From positions 496,001 through 560,000 of the forward strand of contig NZ_JAVJSC010000009.1 in NCBI RefSeq assembly GCF_040219635.1: DNA of 64,000 nucleotides, written 5' to 3'. Position 1 is the first letter of the stretch. The number at the start of each line of letters is the position of its first letter. Below the pieces are notes generated by a model. That model searched no databases. It was not told the DNA's origin and was given only the letters and a program-made list of their open reading frames with translations. Shown piece after piece: positions 1 through 7,842 of this stretch. The translations under genes were made by a program, and so were the position numbers. The DNA comes from Pyruvatibacter sp. (GTDB lineage Bacteria > Pseudomonadota > Alphaproteobacteria > CGMCC-115125).

Positions 1-750
1 GCGGGCGCGCGCATCATGACGTTGTATGAGCGCCCCATCGCGGTAACGGAAAAAGACGACAAGTCACCGGTGACGCAAGCCGACCAGGCCGCCGAAGACA
101 TTATTCTGGCGCGCCTTGCAACGTCCTTCCCCGACATTCCCGTTGTCTCCGAGGAGGCCGCTGCTGCCGGTCACATTCCTGAGTTTGGCGACCGTTTTTT
201 TCTGGTGGACCCGCTGGACGGCACCCGCGAATACATCAAGCGCAACGGCGAGTTCACCGTAAACATTGCGCTGATTGAAATGGGCGTCGCCACTGCTGGC
301 GTGGTCTATGCCCCGGCCCAAGCACTTCTCTATGCAGGGGCACTCGGCGCGGGCGCACATGAAACCCGTGTGGATGCCCACGCGCCGGACAAGGCCGGGA
401 CACCGCGCCGCATCACAACCCGCGCCATGCCGGACGCAGGCCTCACCGCCATCGCCAGCCGCAGCCACCGCGACCACAAGACCGAAGAGTTCCTGAACCA
501 CTACAACGTCAACGACATTGTCACCGCAGGCTCATCGCTGAAGTTCTGCGTGGTCGCGCGCGGCGACGCTGACATTTATCCCCGCCATGGCCGCACCATG
601 GAGTGGGACACCGCCGCAGGCCACGCCGTGCTGAGTGCGGCGGGCGGCACCGTCACACGGCTGGATGGCACGCCGTTGCTGTATGGCAAAAGTGCCGACG
701 GATTGGCAAACCCCTACTTTATCGCCAAGGGCGACCCGTCAGCCTACTGA
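1..750 (+). CDS. cysQ: 3'(2'),5'-bisphosphate nucleotidase CysQ (5' end cut by window edge)
   Basis: An inositol-monophosphatase superfamily enzyme that removes a phosphate from 3'-phosphoadenosine 5'-phosphate (PAP), the by-product of sulfate assimilation. The metal-site glutamates (SEEA), the DPLDGTREY motif and the C-terminal WDTAAGHAVL motif are all present. The reading frame is open to base 1, and the residues before the first ATG at 16 (AGARIM) fit the family, so the true start lies left of the window. It converges on the FNR-type gene with only 6 nt between the stops. Confusion with SuhB is unlikely because the DPLDGTREY variant is typical of CysQ; a separate SuhB is encoded at 57020. 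Confidence 0.9.
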   Translation, partial: AGARIMTLYERPIAVTEKDDKSPVTQADQAAEDIILARLATSFPDIPVVSEEAAAAGHIPEFGDRFFLVDPLDGTREYIKRNGEFTVNIALIEMGVATAGVVYAPAQALLYAGALGAGAHETRVDAHAPDKAGTPRRITTRAMPDAGLTAIASRSHRDHKTEEFLNHYNVNDIVTAGSSLKFCVVARGDADIYPRHGRTMEWDTAAGHAVLSAAGGTVTRLDGTPLLYGKSADGLANPYFIAKGDPSAY

Positions 751-756
751 GTATGA

Positions 757-1530
757 TTAGTGGCCATCGCCAGTGGCAATCGCATCCAGCAACTCGCGGT
801 CATTGATCTGCACCCGGTTGCCTTCCTTCAGGGTGATGATGCCGCTCGTCTTGAGTTTGGTGATCGAGCGACTGACGGTCTCAACCGTGAGGCCCAGATA
901 GTCACCCATGTCGCTGCGGCTCATCGGCACGCGCACCGGGTTGGCGTCCTCGCCACGTTCTGCGGCCCGGTTGGAGAGCCAAAGTAAAAACGTTGCAATA
1001 CGCTCCTGCGCCGTCTTGCGGCCCAGCAGAAGCATTTGTTCCTGCGCCACCGACAGTTCAAGCGTTGCCAGGTTCAACATGCGGTTGGACAGTTTGGGAA
1101 ACTGCTCAACCAGGTGCTGCATCCGGTCAGACTTGAGCGAACATGTTTCCACCTGCTCAAGCACTTCGGCGGTGTAGATGTATTCCTCGCCGTGGCTGAG
1201 GCCCAGAAAATCACCCTTGAACAAAAACCCGGTGATCTGACGGCGCCCGTCCGGCAGCAGCTTGTAGAGCTTGAGCGCGCCCTTTTGCACAATGAAACAC
1301 TCACCGGCTCTGTCGCCTTCAAAAAAAAGCGTCTCACCCACATCGTGGGACTCAGAATGGGTCAGCTTCGCCAGCGCCCCCAGCTCGTCATCGTTGAGCA
1401 CAGCGCAGATGGCCTGCATCCGCACATCGCAGTTGACGCACGGGCTGGAGCTGTCACGCGGCAGAGCCGGTGAAAGGGCATCATGGGTGCTGTTGTCCAT
1501 CATGCCGTTGTTTACGCCAAAATCCTGCAT
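757..1530 (-). CDS. FNR/CRP-family oxygen-responsive regulator (FnrL/FnrN type)
   Basis: Transcription factor with an N-terminal cysteine cluster (C-VN-C-x7-C, residues 31, 34 and 42 from the start chosen here), a cyclic-nucleotide-like β-barrel, a fourth cysteine in VETC (residue 130) and a C-terminal helix-turn-helix with the ETVSR recognition helix that reads TTGAT-N4-ATCAA. The four cysteines indicate a [4Fe-4S] oxygen sensor rather than a cysteine-free FixK. A TTG 13 codons upstream (1567-1569) would extend the ORF, but that TTG is part of a second FNR-like box. The ATG at 1530 follows GGGGGA, a good ribosome binding site, so I place the start there. Two boxes just upstream suggest autoregulation. 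Confidence 0.88.
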   Translation of the reverse strand: MQDFGVNNGMMDNSTHDALSPALPRDSSSPCVNCDVRMQAICAVLNDDELGALAKLTHSESHDVGETLFFEGDRAGECFIVQKGALKLYKLLPDGRRQITGFLFKGDFLGLSHGEEYIYTAEVLEQVETCSLKSDRMQHLVEQFPKLSNRMLNLATLELSVAQEQMLLLGRKTAQERIATFLLWLSNRAAERGEDANPVRVPMSRSDMGDYLGLTVETVSRSITKLKTSGIITLKEGNRVQINDRELLDAIATGDGH

Positions 1531-1555
1531 CTGTTCCCCCAGGTTCCGCGCCAGT

Positions 1556-1569
1556 GCGATATCGATCAA
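1556..1569 (-). promoter_or_regulatory. Second, imperfect FNR box
   Basis: On the minus strand the bases read TTGAT-CGAT-ATCGC: one perfect half-site and one partial half-site, 22 bp from the perfect box (two helical turns). It contains the TTG that would otherwise be called as the start codon of the FNR-type gene. Confidence 0.5.
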
Positions 1570-1577
1570 GGCCTCGT

Positions 1578-1591
1578 TTGATATATATCAA
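1578..1591. promoter_or_regulatory. FNR/FixK box, perfect palindrome
   Basis: TTGATATATATCAA is an exact TTGAT-N4-ATCAA FNR site. Its centre lies about 54 nt upstream of the ATG proposed for the FNR-type gene. If the site sits at -41.5, transcription would start about 13 nt before that ATG. It probably mediates autoregulation; the sign cannot be read from sequence. Confidence 0.8.
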
Positions 1592-2073
1592 ACGGTAAAC
1601 CTGTGGGTCACCATCCACAAGCGCGGGAATTGACGCACTGTCAGACGTAGCTATGCAGGTGTGGGAAGTATCCAAACATGTGGCCGGCTGCAGCCCCCGA
1701 ATAAGCCCCCCGACAGTTCAGGGGCCGCGCCGGCCTGACCGCCAGCAGGCATTCCATACAAGGAAACGCCGCCCGCCTGCGGACATTCAGTGTGAGGAAG
1801 AAACATCACCGCCTGTCCAAAGAAGCAGGGGCGCTTGTCTCCAAGCCCTCGCGCTGCATCGCCACCATGTCCCGATGCGTTGCAACAGCACAGCAAGCTG
1901 CAACGCCCGTGCCGGGCAGGCTGATCAAATGTCAAACGGGAAGAAACGCCGAAAATACGGTGCAAAACCAAGGGCGCTTGCCGTGCACCCGCACGCGCGC
2001 AGTGTTTGTACGAGACCGTGTTCAGACCATCAGGCCACCCAAAAACGGGTCAGACCTGTATCAGTCCGGGACG
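1592..2073. other. Intergenic region without recognised gene
   Basis: About 480 bp between the FNR-type gene and ydbL. Open frames exist on both strands but are rich in Arg, Pro and Cys and resemble nothing I know. A GC-rich inverted repeat (GGCCGG near 1681 with CCGGCC near 1730) could fold in RNA. It should hold the upstream part of the FNR-gene promoter and the 3' end of the ydb transcript; no tRNA or obvious terminator was seen. Confidence 0.4.
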
Positions 2074-2457
2074 CTACTTGCGCTGCCAGCCGGAGCCGGC
2101 ATTCACATACTGGCCGGCGGGCGCCTGACCGACGAGCTTCTGCCCGGCAAGCTGCTCAACCACGCTCAGGGTCGTGCCCTGCTGGGCGGCAATGGAACTG
2201 TAGCTGGCCTTGCGACCCAGATTGACGCCGTCCCCAAGCTGCTGAACCGCTGGGGAAGGGGCCGACGGATAGCCCACATACCCGGTGGACATTTCACCGA
2301 TCAAACCCTGCGCCTTGGCCTCGTCCAGCGTCAGCGCATAAGCAGGCGTAAGCGCCATGAAGACCAGCGCCACAAGGGCAGCCACTCCCATAATCACAGT
2401 ACGGCCAAAACCGTGCTGTCGGGCGGGAATGCTGGGTGAAGCCTGTGCGGTGCTCAT
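2074..2457 (-). CDS. ydbL: YdbL family periplasmic protein (DUF1318)
   Basis: Small exported protein with an N-terminal hydrophobic segment ending in AYA and a mature part of the YdbL type: LDEAKAQGLIGE, a GYVG segment, and a C-terminal GSGW ending. In E. coli, YdbL works with YnbE and YdbH, which form an inter-membrane bridge for phospholipid transport. The ATG at 2457 follows AAGGATCAGG. An alternative ATG at 2490 overlaps the ynbE stop (TAATG) and could be used by coupling, giving 11 more residues. It is the last gene of the ydbH–ynbE–ydbL unit. Confidence 0.82.
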   Translation of the reverse strand: MSTAQASPSIPARQHGFGRTVIMGVAALVALVFMALTPAYALTLDEAKAQGLIGEMSTGYVGYPSAPSPAVQQLGDGVNLGRKASYSSIAAQQGTTLSVVEQLAGQKLVGQAPAGQYVNAGSGWQRK

Positions 2458-2489
2458 GGTCCTGATCCTTGAGAAAGACATGTCCGGCA

Positions 2490-2723
2490 TTAGAAAAGGT
2501 CCGGGTTGTTGGCGAACAGATCGTCAAGCTCGCGATCAACCTTGATGCGTATTTCCTGTTCGATCTTCACATTGAGGTTGATCTCGATGGGTTTGTCAGG
2601 GGCCTGCACTTTTATTGTCGGCGTACACGCCACAGCACCAAGCGCACATGCGCACACAAGCACCGTGCTTGCCACACGCCGGGGCCACATACGCCCTGAA
2701 AATCCCGTAGCTGTCGTCGTCAT
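2490..2723 (-). CDS. ynbE: YnbE family outer-membrane lipoprotein
   Basis: Lipoprotein of 77 aa. The signal peptide ends in AVAC, a tolerable lipobox, followed by CTPTIKVQAPDKPIEI and an IEQEIRIKVDRELDDLF tail that is nearly invariant in YnbE. In E. coli YnbE is an outer-membrane lipoprotein that stacks β-strands onto the C-terminus of YdbH. The start at 2723 is preceded by GGGAT; a longer frame to 2837 would overlap ydbH and add a non-signal-like N-terminus, so it was not used. The stop overlaps a possible ydbL start. Confidence 0.88.
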   Translation of the reverse strand: MTTTATGFSGRMWPRRVASTVLVCACALGAVACTPTIKVQAPDKPIEINLNVKIEQEIRIKVDRELDDLFANNPDLF

Positions 2724-2805
2724 CGCAGATCCCGATCTATCTTGCCTATATCCTGTTGTGACGCATTCAACCGAACCACGGCTGAACGCTGCATGAATGG
2801 GCATT

Positions 2806-5421
2806 TCACGGGTCCACCCGCTCAACGTCAATGCCACCCAGATCTTCCTTGCCGGTCACAACATCAAGCGCCCGGAACCCCACCGTACCACGGCGCAGCA
2901 AATCCATGAACGCCCCTTGTGTGGTGATGGTGAGGTGCACCGGATAGCCCTCAAGCAGCTCAGGATTGGCACCCTTGAGCACAATGCGCGCGGTCAGATC
3001 ACCGTCCACCGGCCCGTCCAGATCAACACTCAGCACTTCAAACTGAAAGTTCTCCAGTGCCTGAAACGCGATATTGGCGCCTTCCGCAACCTGCCCTGCC
3101 GCATCCGCCGTTGCGCTGACATAGCGGATGACGCCTCCCGGTTGGGCAGCAAGCTGCGCATTGACCACATAAACGCTGGCATCGCGTATCTCGATGGGCA
3201 CAGCCCCCTCCAGCACGCCAGCGCCCGACAGACCCTCAAGGTCAATCAGCGTCAGGAGTTGTGCCAGGTCCAACTGCAGGGCTGAAAGCTCTGCATACTG
3301 AATATCTTCCTGCGTGTTAAGCGCACCCGATGTGAGCACAAGCTGCCCGCCCGCAAACGGCCAGTTGGCGTTTTCAATCACCACCTCGCCGCCGCCGCGC
3401 ACCTCCACCATGGCCTCACCCCCCTCAAGGGGAAGGCCCGGATCGATCACACCAAGAATGATTTTCTGCGGCCCGTCGGTACGCACCGGCACCAGACTTG
3501 AAAACGCCAGCGTGCCCGACACGCCGTCAAAGCGCGCGACAGGGGCCTGAAAACCAAGTTGCGCCATGGTTACCTGCGCGGACGATGCCGCAATGCCCGC
3601 GCGCGTCCAGTTGAGCGTGCCCTGCGCAGATGCCGTGCCGCTGACCACCGCCACGACACCACGCAGCATCGGCGCCAATGCCTGCGGTTGCAGGCCTTTT
3701 TCAGCAAACACCTGCGTCCCCGTCGCAAAATCAGCCTTGCCCTTGCCGGTCGCCAGTTCATGCCGCACCGTGCCGCTGGCCAGTGGCACGCCCTTGGGGG
3801 TGGCGACACTGAACGGGCCTGACACCACGCCTTCAAGCGGCGTGTCTTCGCCCAGCACATCAACCGACAGATCTGCGCGCGCCGTCACGGGCGCGAAGCG
3901 TTGCGCGGCTGCAAGATCACGTATCAGGGCCGACCCGACATCAAGCCGCGCCACCTGACCCGTCTGGCCCGCGACGTAAGACAACCGCCCGGCAATATCA
4001 GACACAGCAATGCTTTGTTCGCGCAGCAACAGGTCGCCACCGCGAAGCGTCAGCGCAACGCGCGGGGCCTGCACGGTGGAACCCGTCACCGTCGCGTCAA
4101 TGGCGGGTGCGGTTCCGTCAACAAGACCTGCAACACCGAGCTTCGTGGCCGGCATGGTGAACCGCGACACGACGTCAATGCCGGCAGAGGCATCACCAAC
4201 CATCGCCGTTACAAGCGCCCGGTCGCCCGCCGCGCAAAGCCGCGTATCCCCAACCTGCCACCCGGCACCCGCTGCAGGGGTCACGGACACAGGCATACAG
4301 GCAGTCAGGTGAACAGCCAGCACGCCGCGCTCCGGCTGATAGTCAAAACGCACGGGCACCGATGTGCTGATCGCAGACACCGGCAGCCCCGCCTGCCCAT
4401 CTGCCTGCCCGCCTGCCTGCCCATCTGCGGCATAGGTGATATCAGCAGTCACCGTGCCTGATACAGCACCGTCCAGGGTCATCTGCGCTGTTGCCTGCAT
4501 CTGCCGCGCACTGACCGCGCCGCGCAGCGCGGGATGCGCTGAGGCCAGCGTGTCACTTGCAAATGTGCCGCTCCAAACACCGCCGTTGCGCGCGACAGTG
4601 ATCTGCACATCACCGCGCAGTACGGCACCATCAAACATCAGCGCCATGTCGCCACTGGTGTCATCAGCACCCAGTGTCGCCCGGCCCGATGCAGTCACAT
4701 CAATGTCGCCGTCCGGCGTGCGCACAACACCTGTGGCGGTGCGTATATCACCCGCCCAGCCATCAGCATTCCCGGCCAGTGCCACATCAGCCTCCAGGTC
4801 AGCCATCGCACTGCGCAAGGCCATCTGCAGGTCCAGGGAGGTTTGCCCGGTGCCCAGAAAAACCCCGCCGCTGACATCCATCTCGACCGGGCCGCGTGGT
4901 GTGTCGAGCACAACCTGACTGTTGCGCAGAGCAATAGACTCCACCGGCGGCGGCCCGGCAGGTAACGCATCAGACGGCGGATCAGACGGCGTCGGGCTGA
5001 ACCGTTCGATCCACTGGCTCACAACTCCCAGATCAAGACGGTTGTCCGTTATGGTACCGCGCACCAACCCGCCATCCACGCTCACAGTCGAGATATGCCC
5101 GTGCAGCAGATCAAGCGGTGTGTAAGTCAGCGTCAGGGTCTCAACCGTGAGATCGGCAGCAGCCCCAACCCCAACCCCTGCCGTCACCTTGCTGAGTGAT
5201 GTTGATCGCCAACCTATATCGAGGGATGCAAAATCCACGTCGCCCAGTTCAAGCCGCTCTACCGTGGCAAGCACCAAAGGCCGGGCAATCTGCGGCAGAA
5301 ACGCAAGCGCGGCAGCTATCATCGCGCCGACACTGATCACCAACACCGCAAGCAGCCGAAGCCACCGCCTGCGGGGCCCGCGTGGCGATGGGTCGGATGC
5401 TGTCTGGTCTGCCGTGCTCAT
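2806..5421 (-). CDS. ydbH: YdbH, AsmA-like intermembrane phospholipid transport protein
   Basis: About 871 aa. One N-terminal membrane helix (WLRLLAVLVISVGAM…) is followed by a very long β-rich periplasmic region and a C-terminal part with YVSATADAAGQ, ANPELLEGYPVHLTITTQG and GIDVERVDP that are typical of YdbH. Together with TamB and YhdP, YdbH belongs to the AsmA-like bridge proteins thought to move phospholipids to the outer membrane. ATG at 5421 follows AGG; the TTG at 5433 is less likely. It heads the ydbH–ynbE–ydbL unit, with an 82-nt gap to ynbE. A short degenerate Gly-Gln-Ala repeat lies near the middle. Confidence 0.85.
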   Translation of the reverse strand: MSTADQTASDPSPRGPRRRWLRLLAVLVISVGAMIAAALAFLPQIARPLVLATVERLELGDVDFASLDIGWRSTSLSKVTAGVGVGAAADLTVETLTLTYTPLDLLHGHISTVSVDGGLVRGTITDNRLDLGVVSQWIERFSPTPSDPPSDALPAGPPPVESIALRNSQVVLDTPRGPVEMDVSGGVFLGTGQTSLDLQMALRSAMADLEADVALAGNADGWAGDIRTATGVVRTPDGDIDVTASGRATLGADDTSGDMALMFDGAVLRGDVQITVARNGGVWSGTFASDTLASAHPALRGAVSARQMQATAQMTLDGAVSGTVTADITYAADGQAGGQADGQAGLPVSAISTSVPVRFDYQPERGVLAVHLTACMPVSVTPAAGAGWQVGDTRLCAAGDRALVTAMVGDASAGIDVVSRFTMPATKLGVAGLVDGTAPAIDATVTGSTVQAPRVALTLRGGDLLLREQSIAVSDIAGRLSYVAGQTGQVARLDVGSALIRDLAAAQRFAPVTARADLSVDVLGEDTPLEGVVSGPFSVATPKGVPLASGTVRHELATGKGKADFATGTQVFAEKGLQPQALAPMLRGVVAVVSGTASAQGTLNWTRAGIAASSAQVTMAQLGFQAPVARFDGVSGTLAFSSLVPVRTDGPQKIILGVIDPGLPLEGGEAMVEVRGGGEVVIENANWPFAGGQLVLTSGALNTQEDIQYAELSALQLDLAQLLTLIDLEGLSGAGVLEGAVPIEIRDASVYVVNAQLAAQPGGVIRYVSATADAAGQVAEGANIAFQALENFQFEVLSVDLDGPVDGDLTARIVLKGANPELLEGYPVHLTITTQGAFMDLLRRGTVGFRALDVVTGKEDLGGIDVERVDP

Positions 5422-5569
5422 GAAAACCTGCAAGCCTGCCTTATTGATGCCCGACCCTGTATATAGTCACATCAGTATGGCATTTACCCTGCCAATGCGT
5501 CGCGTATGGACTGGCGCGGGCTGGCACGATACCCAACGCTGACGACAAGAACCCAGGAAGAGAATAAAG

Positions 5570-6097
5570 ATGAACCGCTTTTCACCTTCGCGCCACACGC
5601 CGATGTTGTCCCGCCTTTCAGCATCCGTATCAACACCTGTGGCCCTGTACGCCGCAGCGTTCCTTTTTGCGGTCGCAGCCCTCCTGCCTCAACCCGCCAA
5701 CGCCCAATGGGTGTCAACCAAGGAACTGGTGGATACCTATTGCGACAGCGATGACCCTGAACAGGCGGCTTTTTGCGTCGGCTATGTGGCCGGTGCCCTG
5801 CACGTGCTGATGGCCCCGCCCGAAGCCATGCCGCAGGGCCGCTTTTGCATTGACGTTGACGCCCAACCCAAACTCTCCGCCATTGCCGAGCGCCTGATCG
5901 TGCTGCGCAAAGAGCAGCCCGACATCGAAGCAACGCCCGCGTTCTCGGTGATTGCCGCCATCATTGAGCGTGGCTTCCCCTGCCCGGATGGGCTCGACGA
6001 CGCCACGGCCATGCCGTCCGCCCCCGCGCAGGCACCGGCTGTGGTTGAAGACCCGTCCACGCCGTCAGACCTGTTCGGTTTGCCGGCGTCGGAATAA
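5570..6097 (+). CDS. Secreted Rap1a/Tai-domain protein
   Basis: 175 aa with a signal peptide ending ANAQ. The mature domain has four cysteines in the pattern of the Rap1a/Tai family: TYC, AAFCVGYVAGAL, GRFCID and RGFPCPD. The family is named after type VI secretion immunity proteins, but many members are single chromosomal genes of unknown role. No secretion-system gene is nearby and eipA follows 42 nt downstream, so an envelope function is more likely. Start at 5570 has an AGGAAGAG ribosome binding site. The tail after the domain is Pro/Ala-rich. Confidence 0.7.
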   Translation: MNRFSPSRHTPMLSRLSASVSTPVALYAAAFLFAVAALLPQPANAQWVSTKELVDTYCDSDDPEQAAFCVGYVAGALHVLMAPPEAMPQGRFCIDVDAQPKLSAIAERLIVLRKEQPDIEATPAFSVIAAIIERGFPCPDGLDDATAMPSAPAQAPAVVEDPSTPSDLFGLPASE

Positions 6098-6139
6098 CGC
6101 CCGGCACATCTGATAACCCCAAACGCAAAGGAACCTCGA

Positions 6140-6724
6140 ATGGTCTCACGCATCATAAGCACCACCCCTGCTGCAAGGCTGATGGGGCTGGCACTTCTGG
6201 CGTTTGCATTTCTGGCGGTACCGTCTGCGCAAGCCGCCGACGACACCTACTCCCGCGATGAGGTGCTGAACGCTGCCAAGGGCTTCTTCGGTGATGTCTC
6301 CGAAGACATGGCCCGCGCGGTTGACCGGGTGTTTTCAGACCATGGCCGCCCCAACGCCTATATCGTGGGCGAGGAAGGTGCGGGTGCCATTGGCGTGGGG
6401 CTGCGCTATGGCAGCGGCAGCCTGCACATGAAACCCGGCCGCGTACAAAAAGTGTACTGGCAGGGACCGTCCATCGGCTGGGACATTGGCGGCAATGCCT
6501 CCAAGGTGTTCACGCTGGTTTATAACCTGCCCGCCATGGACGACATTTACCGCCGCTTTCCCGGTGTGGAAGGCTCGCTCTATGTGGTGGGCGGCGTGGG
6601 TGTGAATTACCAGCAGGCCGGTGACACCATTCTGGCACCCATGCGCGCGGGCGCAGGGCTGCGCGCCGGTGCAAATGTCGGTTATCTCAGCTACACCCGC
6701 GAACGGCGCATTCTGCCTTTCTAG
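6140..6724 (+). CDS. eipA: EipA family envelope integrity protein (DUF1134)
   Basis: 194 aa with a signal peptide ending AQA. The mature part matches EipA/DUF1134: a GEEGAGAIGVGLRYGSG segment, WQGPSIGWDIGGNASK, and an ending with VGYLSYTRER. In Brucella and Caulobacter EipA is a periplasmic β-barrel-like protein needed for envelope integrity. AAGGA precedes the ATG. It probably shares a transcript with the upstream Rap1a/Tai gene and is followed by a strong terminator at 6768. Confidence 0.9.
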   Translation: MVSRIISTTPAARLMGLALLAFAFLAVPSAQAADDTYSRDEVLNAAKGFFGDVSEDMARAVDRVFSDHGRPNAYIVGEEGAGAIGVGLRYGSGSLHMKPGRVQKVYWQGPSIGWDIGGNASKVFTLVYNLPAMDDIYRRFPGVEGSLYVVGGVGVNYQQAGDTILAPMRAGAGLRAGANVGYLSYTRERRILPF

Positions 6725-6767
6725 GCGAGCCGGACAGATAACCGACAGCCAATGAAACAGCCAAATG

Positions 6768-6805
6768 AAAAAGGGCGCTGCTCCGCCGGGAGCCGCGCCC
6801 TTTTT
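6768..6805 (+). terminator. Rho-independent terminator after eipA
   Basis: AAAAAGGGCGC (6768-6778) pairs perfectly with GCGCCCTTTTT (6795-6805) around a 16-nt loop. The A and T runs make it usable on both strands, so it may also serve the convergent acidic-protein gene. Confidence 0.85.
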
Positions 6806-6881
6806 GTATCTTCAGACCCCGTGTCACCCTGCCGGTTTGGATACGCGCAGCAGAACTTACAAGGCCCAGGCCGATGTCGGC

Positions 6882-7121
6882 TTAATACTCTTCGTAGGTT
6901 TCCTCGATGATGGTCTCTTCTTCATAGACCTCTTCGATGACCTCTTCCTCGTAGGTTTCTTCGTAAACCTCCTCGTAGGTCTCCTCGTAGGTCTCCTCGA
7001 TAACAATCTCTTCTTCGTAATAGACGTCCTCGGCAAGCGCTGCTGTCGGGAAAGAAGAAACGCCCATTGCCAGCCCGAAAGCGGCGGCAACAGCCAGACC
7101 AAGATGCATGTCGCGTATCAT
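6882..7121 (-). CDS. Small secreted Glu/Tyr-rich acidic repeat protein
   Basis: 79 aa. A signal peptide (MIRDMHLG… to AALA) is followed by a mature peptide of about 49 residues made of irregular YEE(T/V) repeats: 24 Glu, 1 Asp and 9 Tyr, with no Lys, Arg or Cys. Start at 7121 follows GGGGGAT; a longer frame to 7184 has no ribosome binding site and no signal-like start. No family is recognised. Such a highly charged peptide might bind cations or a basic partner in the periplasm, but that is inference. It converges on eipA. Confidence 0.7.
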   Translation of the reverse strand: MIRDMHLGLAVAAAFGLAMGVSSFPTAALAEDVYYEEEIVIEETYEETYEEVYEETYEEEVIEEVYEEETIIEETYEEY

Positions 7122-7279
7122 GTGGAATCCCCCATTCATGAAACTGTAAAAAACAACTGTGCTACCGCCGAAAGGCAAGCGCAAGCAGCACGAGCCTCAC
7201 TGCTCAACATATGTTTTTCGCAGCGACACGCGATATTCATGGTGTGTTCAGAAACCAGGCTCCGGACGCAGGCAGAAAC

Positions 7280-7642
7280 TCAGTCGGTATCTCGACCGTT
7301 GCCATCAGCGCGCCTCGCCACCTCACCCAGCACCACCGCAACGCCGCGTACGGCAAAATAGCCCAGTGCCCCGGCAACCAGCGCAACGAAGGGCCAGTCG
7401 GCAAAATATCCGGTGACCTGCATCGCCCCATAGGCAACCACAGTCGTGCCCGCCCACGCGCCCAAAGCGGTTTTACGCCCGCCATCTTCATACCAGGCGG
7501 GTGTCCAGTCATCGTCACCCATCACCGATGACGCCCCGTCCAGCGGCTCAACATCAGCCAAAGGGGCGCTCTGCGCCACAGCCATTTGCGGCTGGGCAGA
7601 GGCGGATGTGTTCAAATCATGTGGCTCGCGCGCATCGTTCAT
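7280..7642 (-). CDS. Hypothetical membrane protein
   Basis: 120 aa, family not recognised. A polar N-terminal half (including a WTPAWYEDG segment) is followed by a hydrophobic hairpin of two likely membrane helices (about 60-78 and 82-106) and a short basic/polar tail. Codon use matches the neighbouring core genes. No clear Shine-Dalgarno sequence lies before the ATG at 7642. It stands between two other uncharacterised membrane or secreted proteins. Confidence 0.6.
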   Translation of the reverse strand: MNDAREPHDLNTSASAQPQMAVAQSAPLADVEPLDGASSVMGDDDWTPAWYEDGGRKTALGAWAGTTVVAYGAMQVTGYFADWPFVALVAGALGYFAVRGVAVVLGEVARRADGNGRDTD

Positions 7643-7842
7643 GCGGTGAGCTTAACGGTGTTTTGCCATCAAGGTGGCAAGTTTCGCGCGTTTTTGGCAA
7701 TCTTTGTGAGAGCATCCCGGTCGGCAACGTCCGGGCATGGGGACGTGCTCATTTTTTTGGGCCCGGGCGGCAAATCTGCGCGTACGACTGTCTGATAGGC
7801 GGTCTGCAGATCCCGGGGCAAGTTGGGGTTTAATGAAACGGC

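Noticed and set aside
1653..2225. 190-codon ORF on the plus strand
   Set aside because: Arg/Pro/Cys/Gln-rich composition, no recognisable family, and it runs antisense into ydbL; probably chance in GC-rich DNA.
3901..4461. Long plus-strand frame inside ydbH, and similar long antisense frames in thiC (15824-17044), ruvB, tkt and fba
   Set aside because: They are shadows of well-supported minus- or plus-strand genes, with His/Arg-rich composition.
5570..6097. Type VI secretion immunity protein
   Set aside because: The Rap1a/Tai fold is present, but no effector or type VI gene is in the window and the neighbours are envelope genes.
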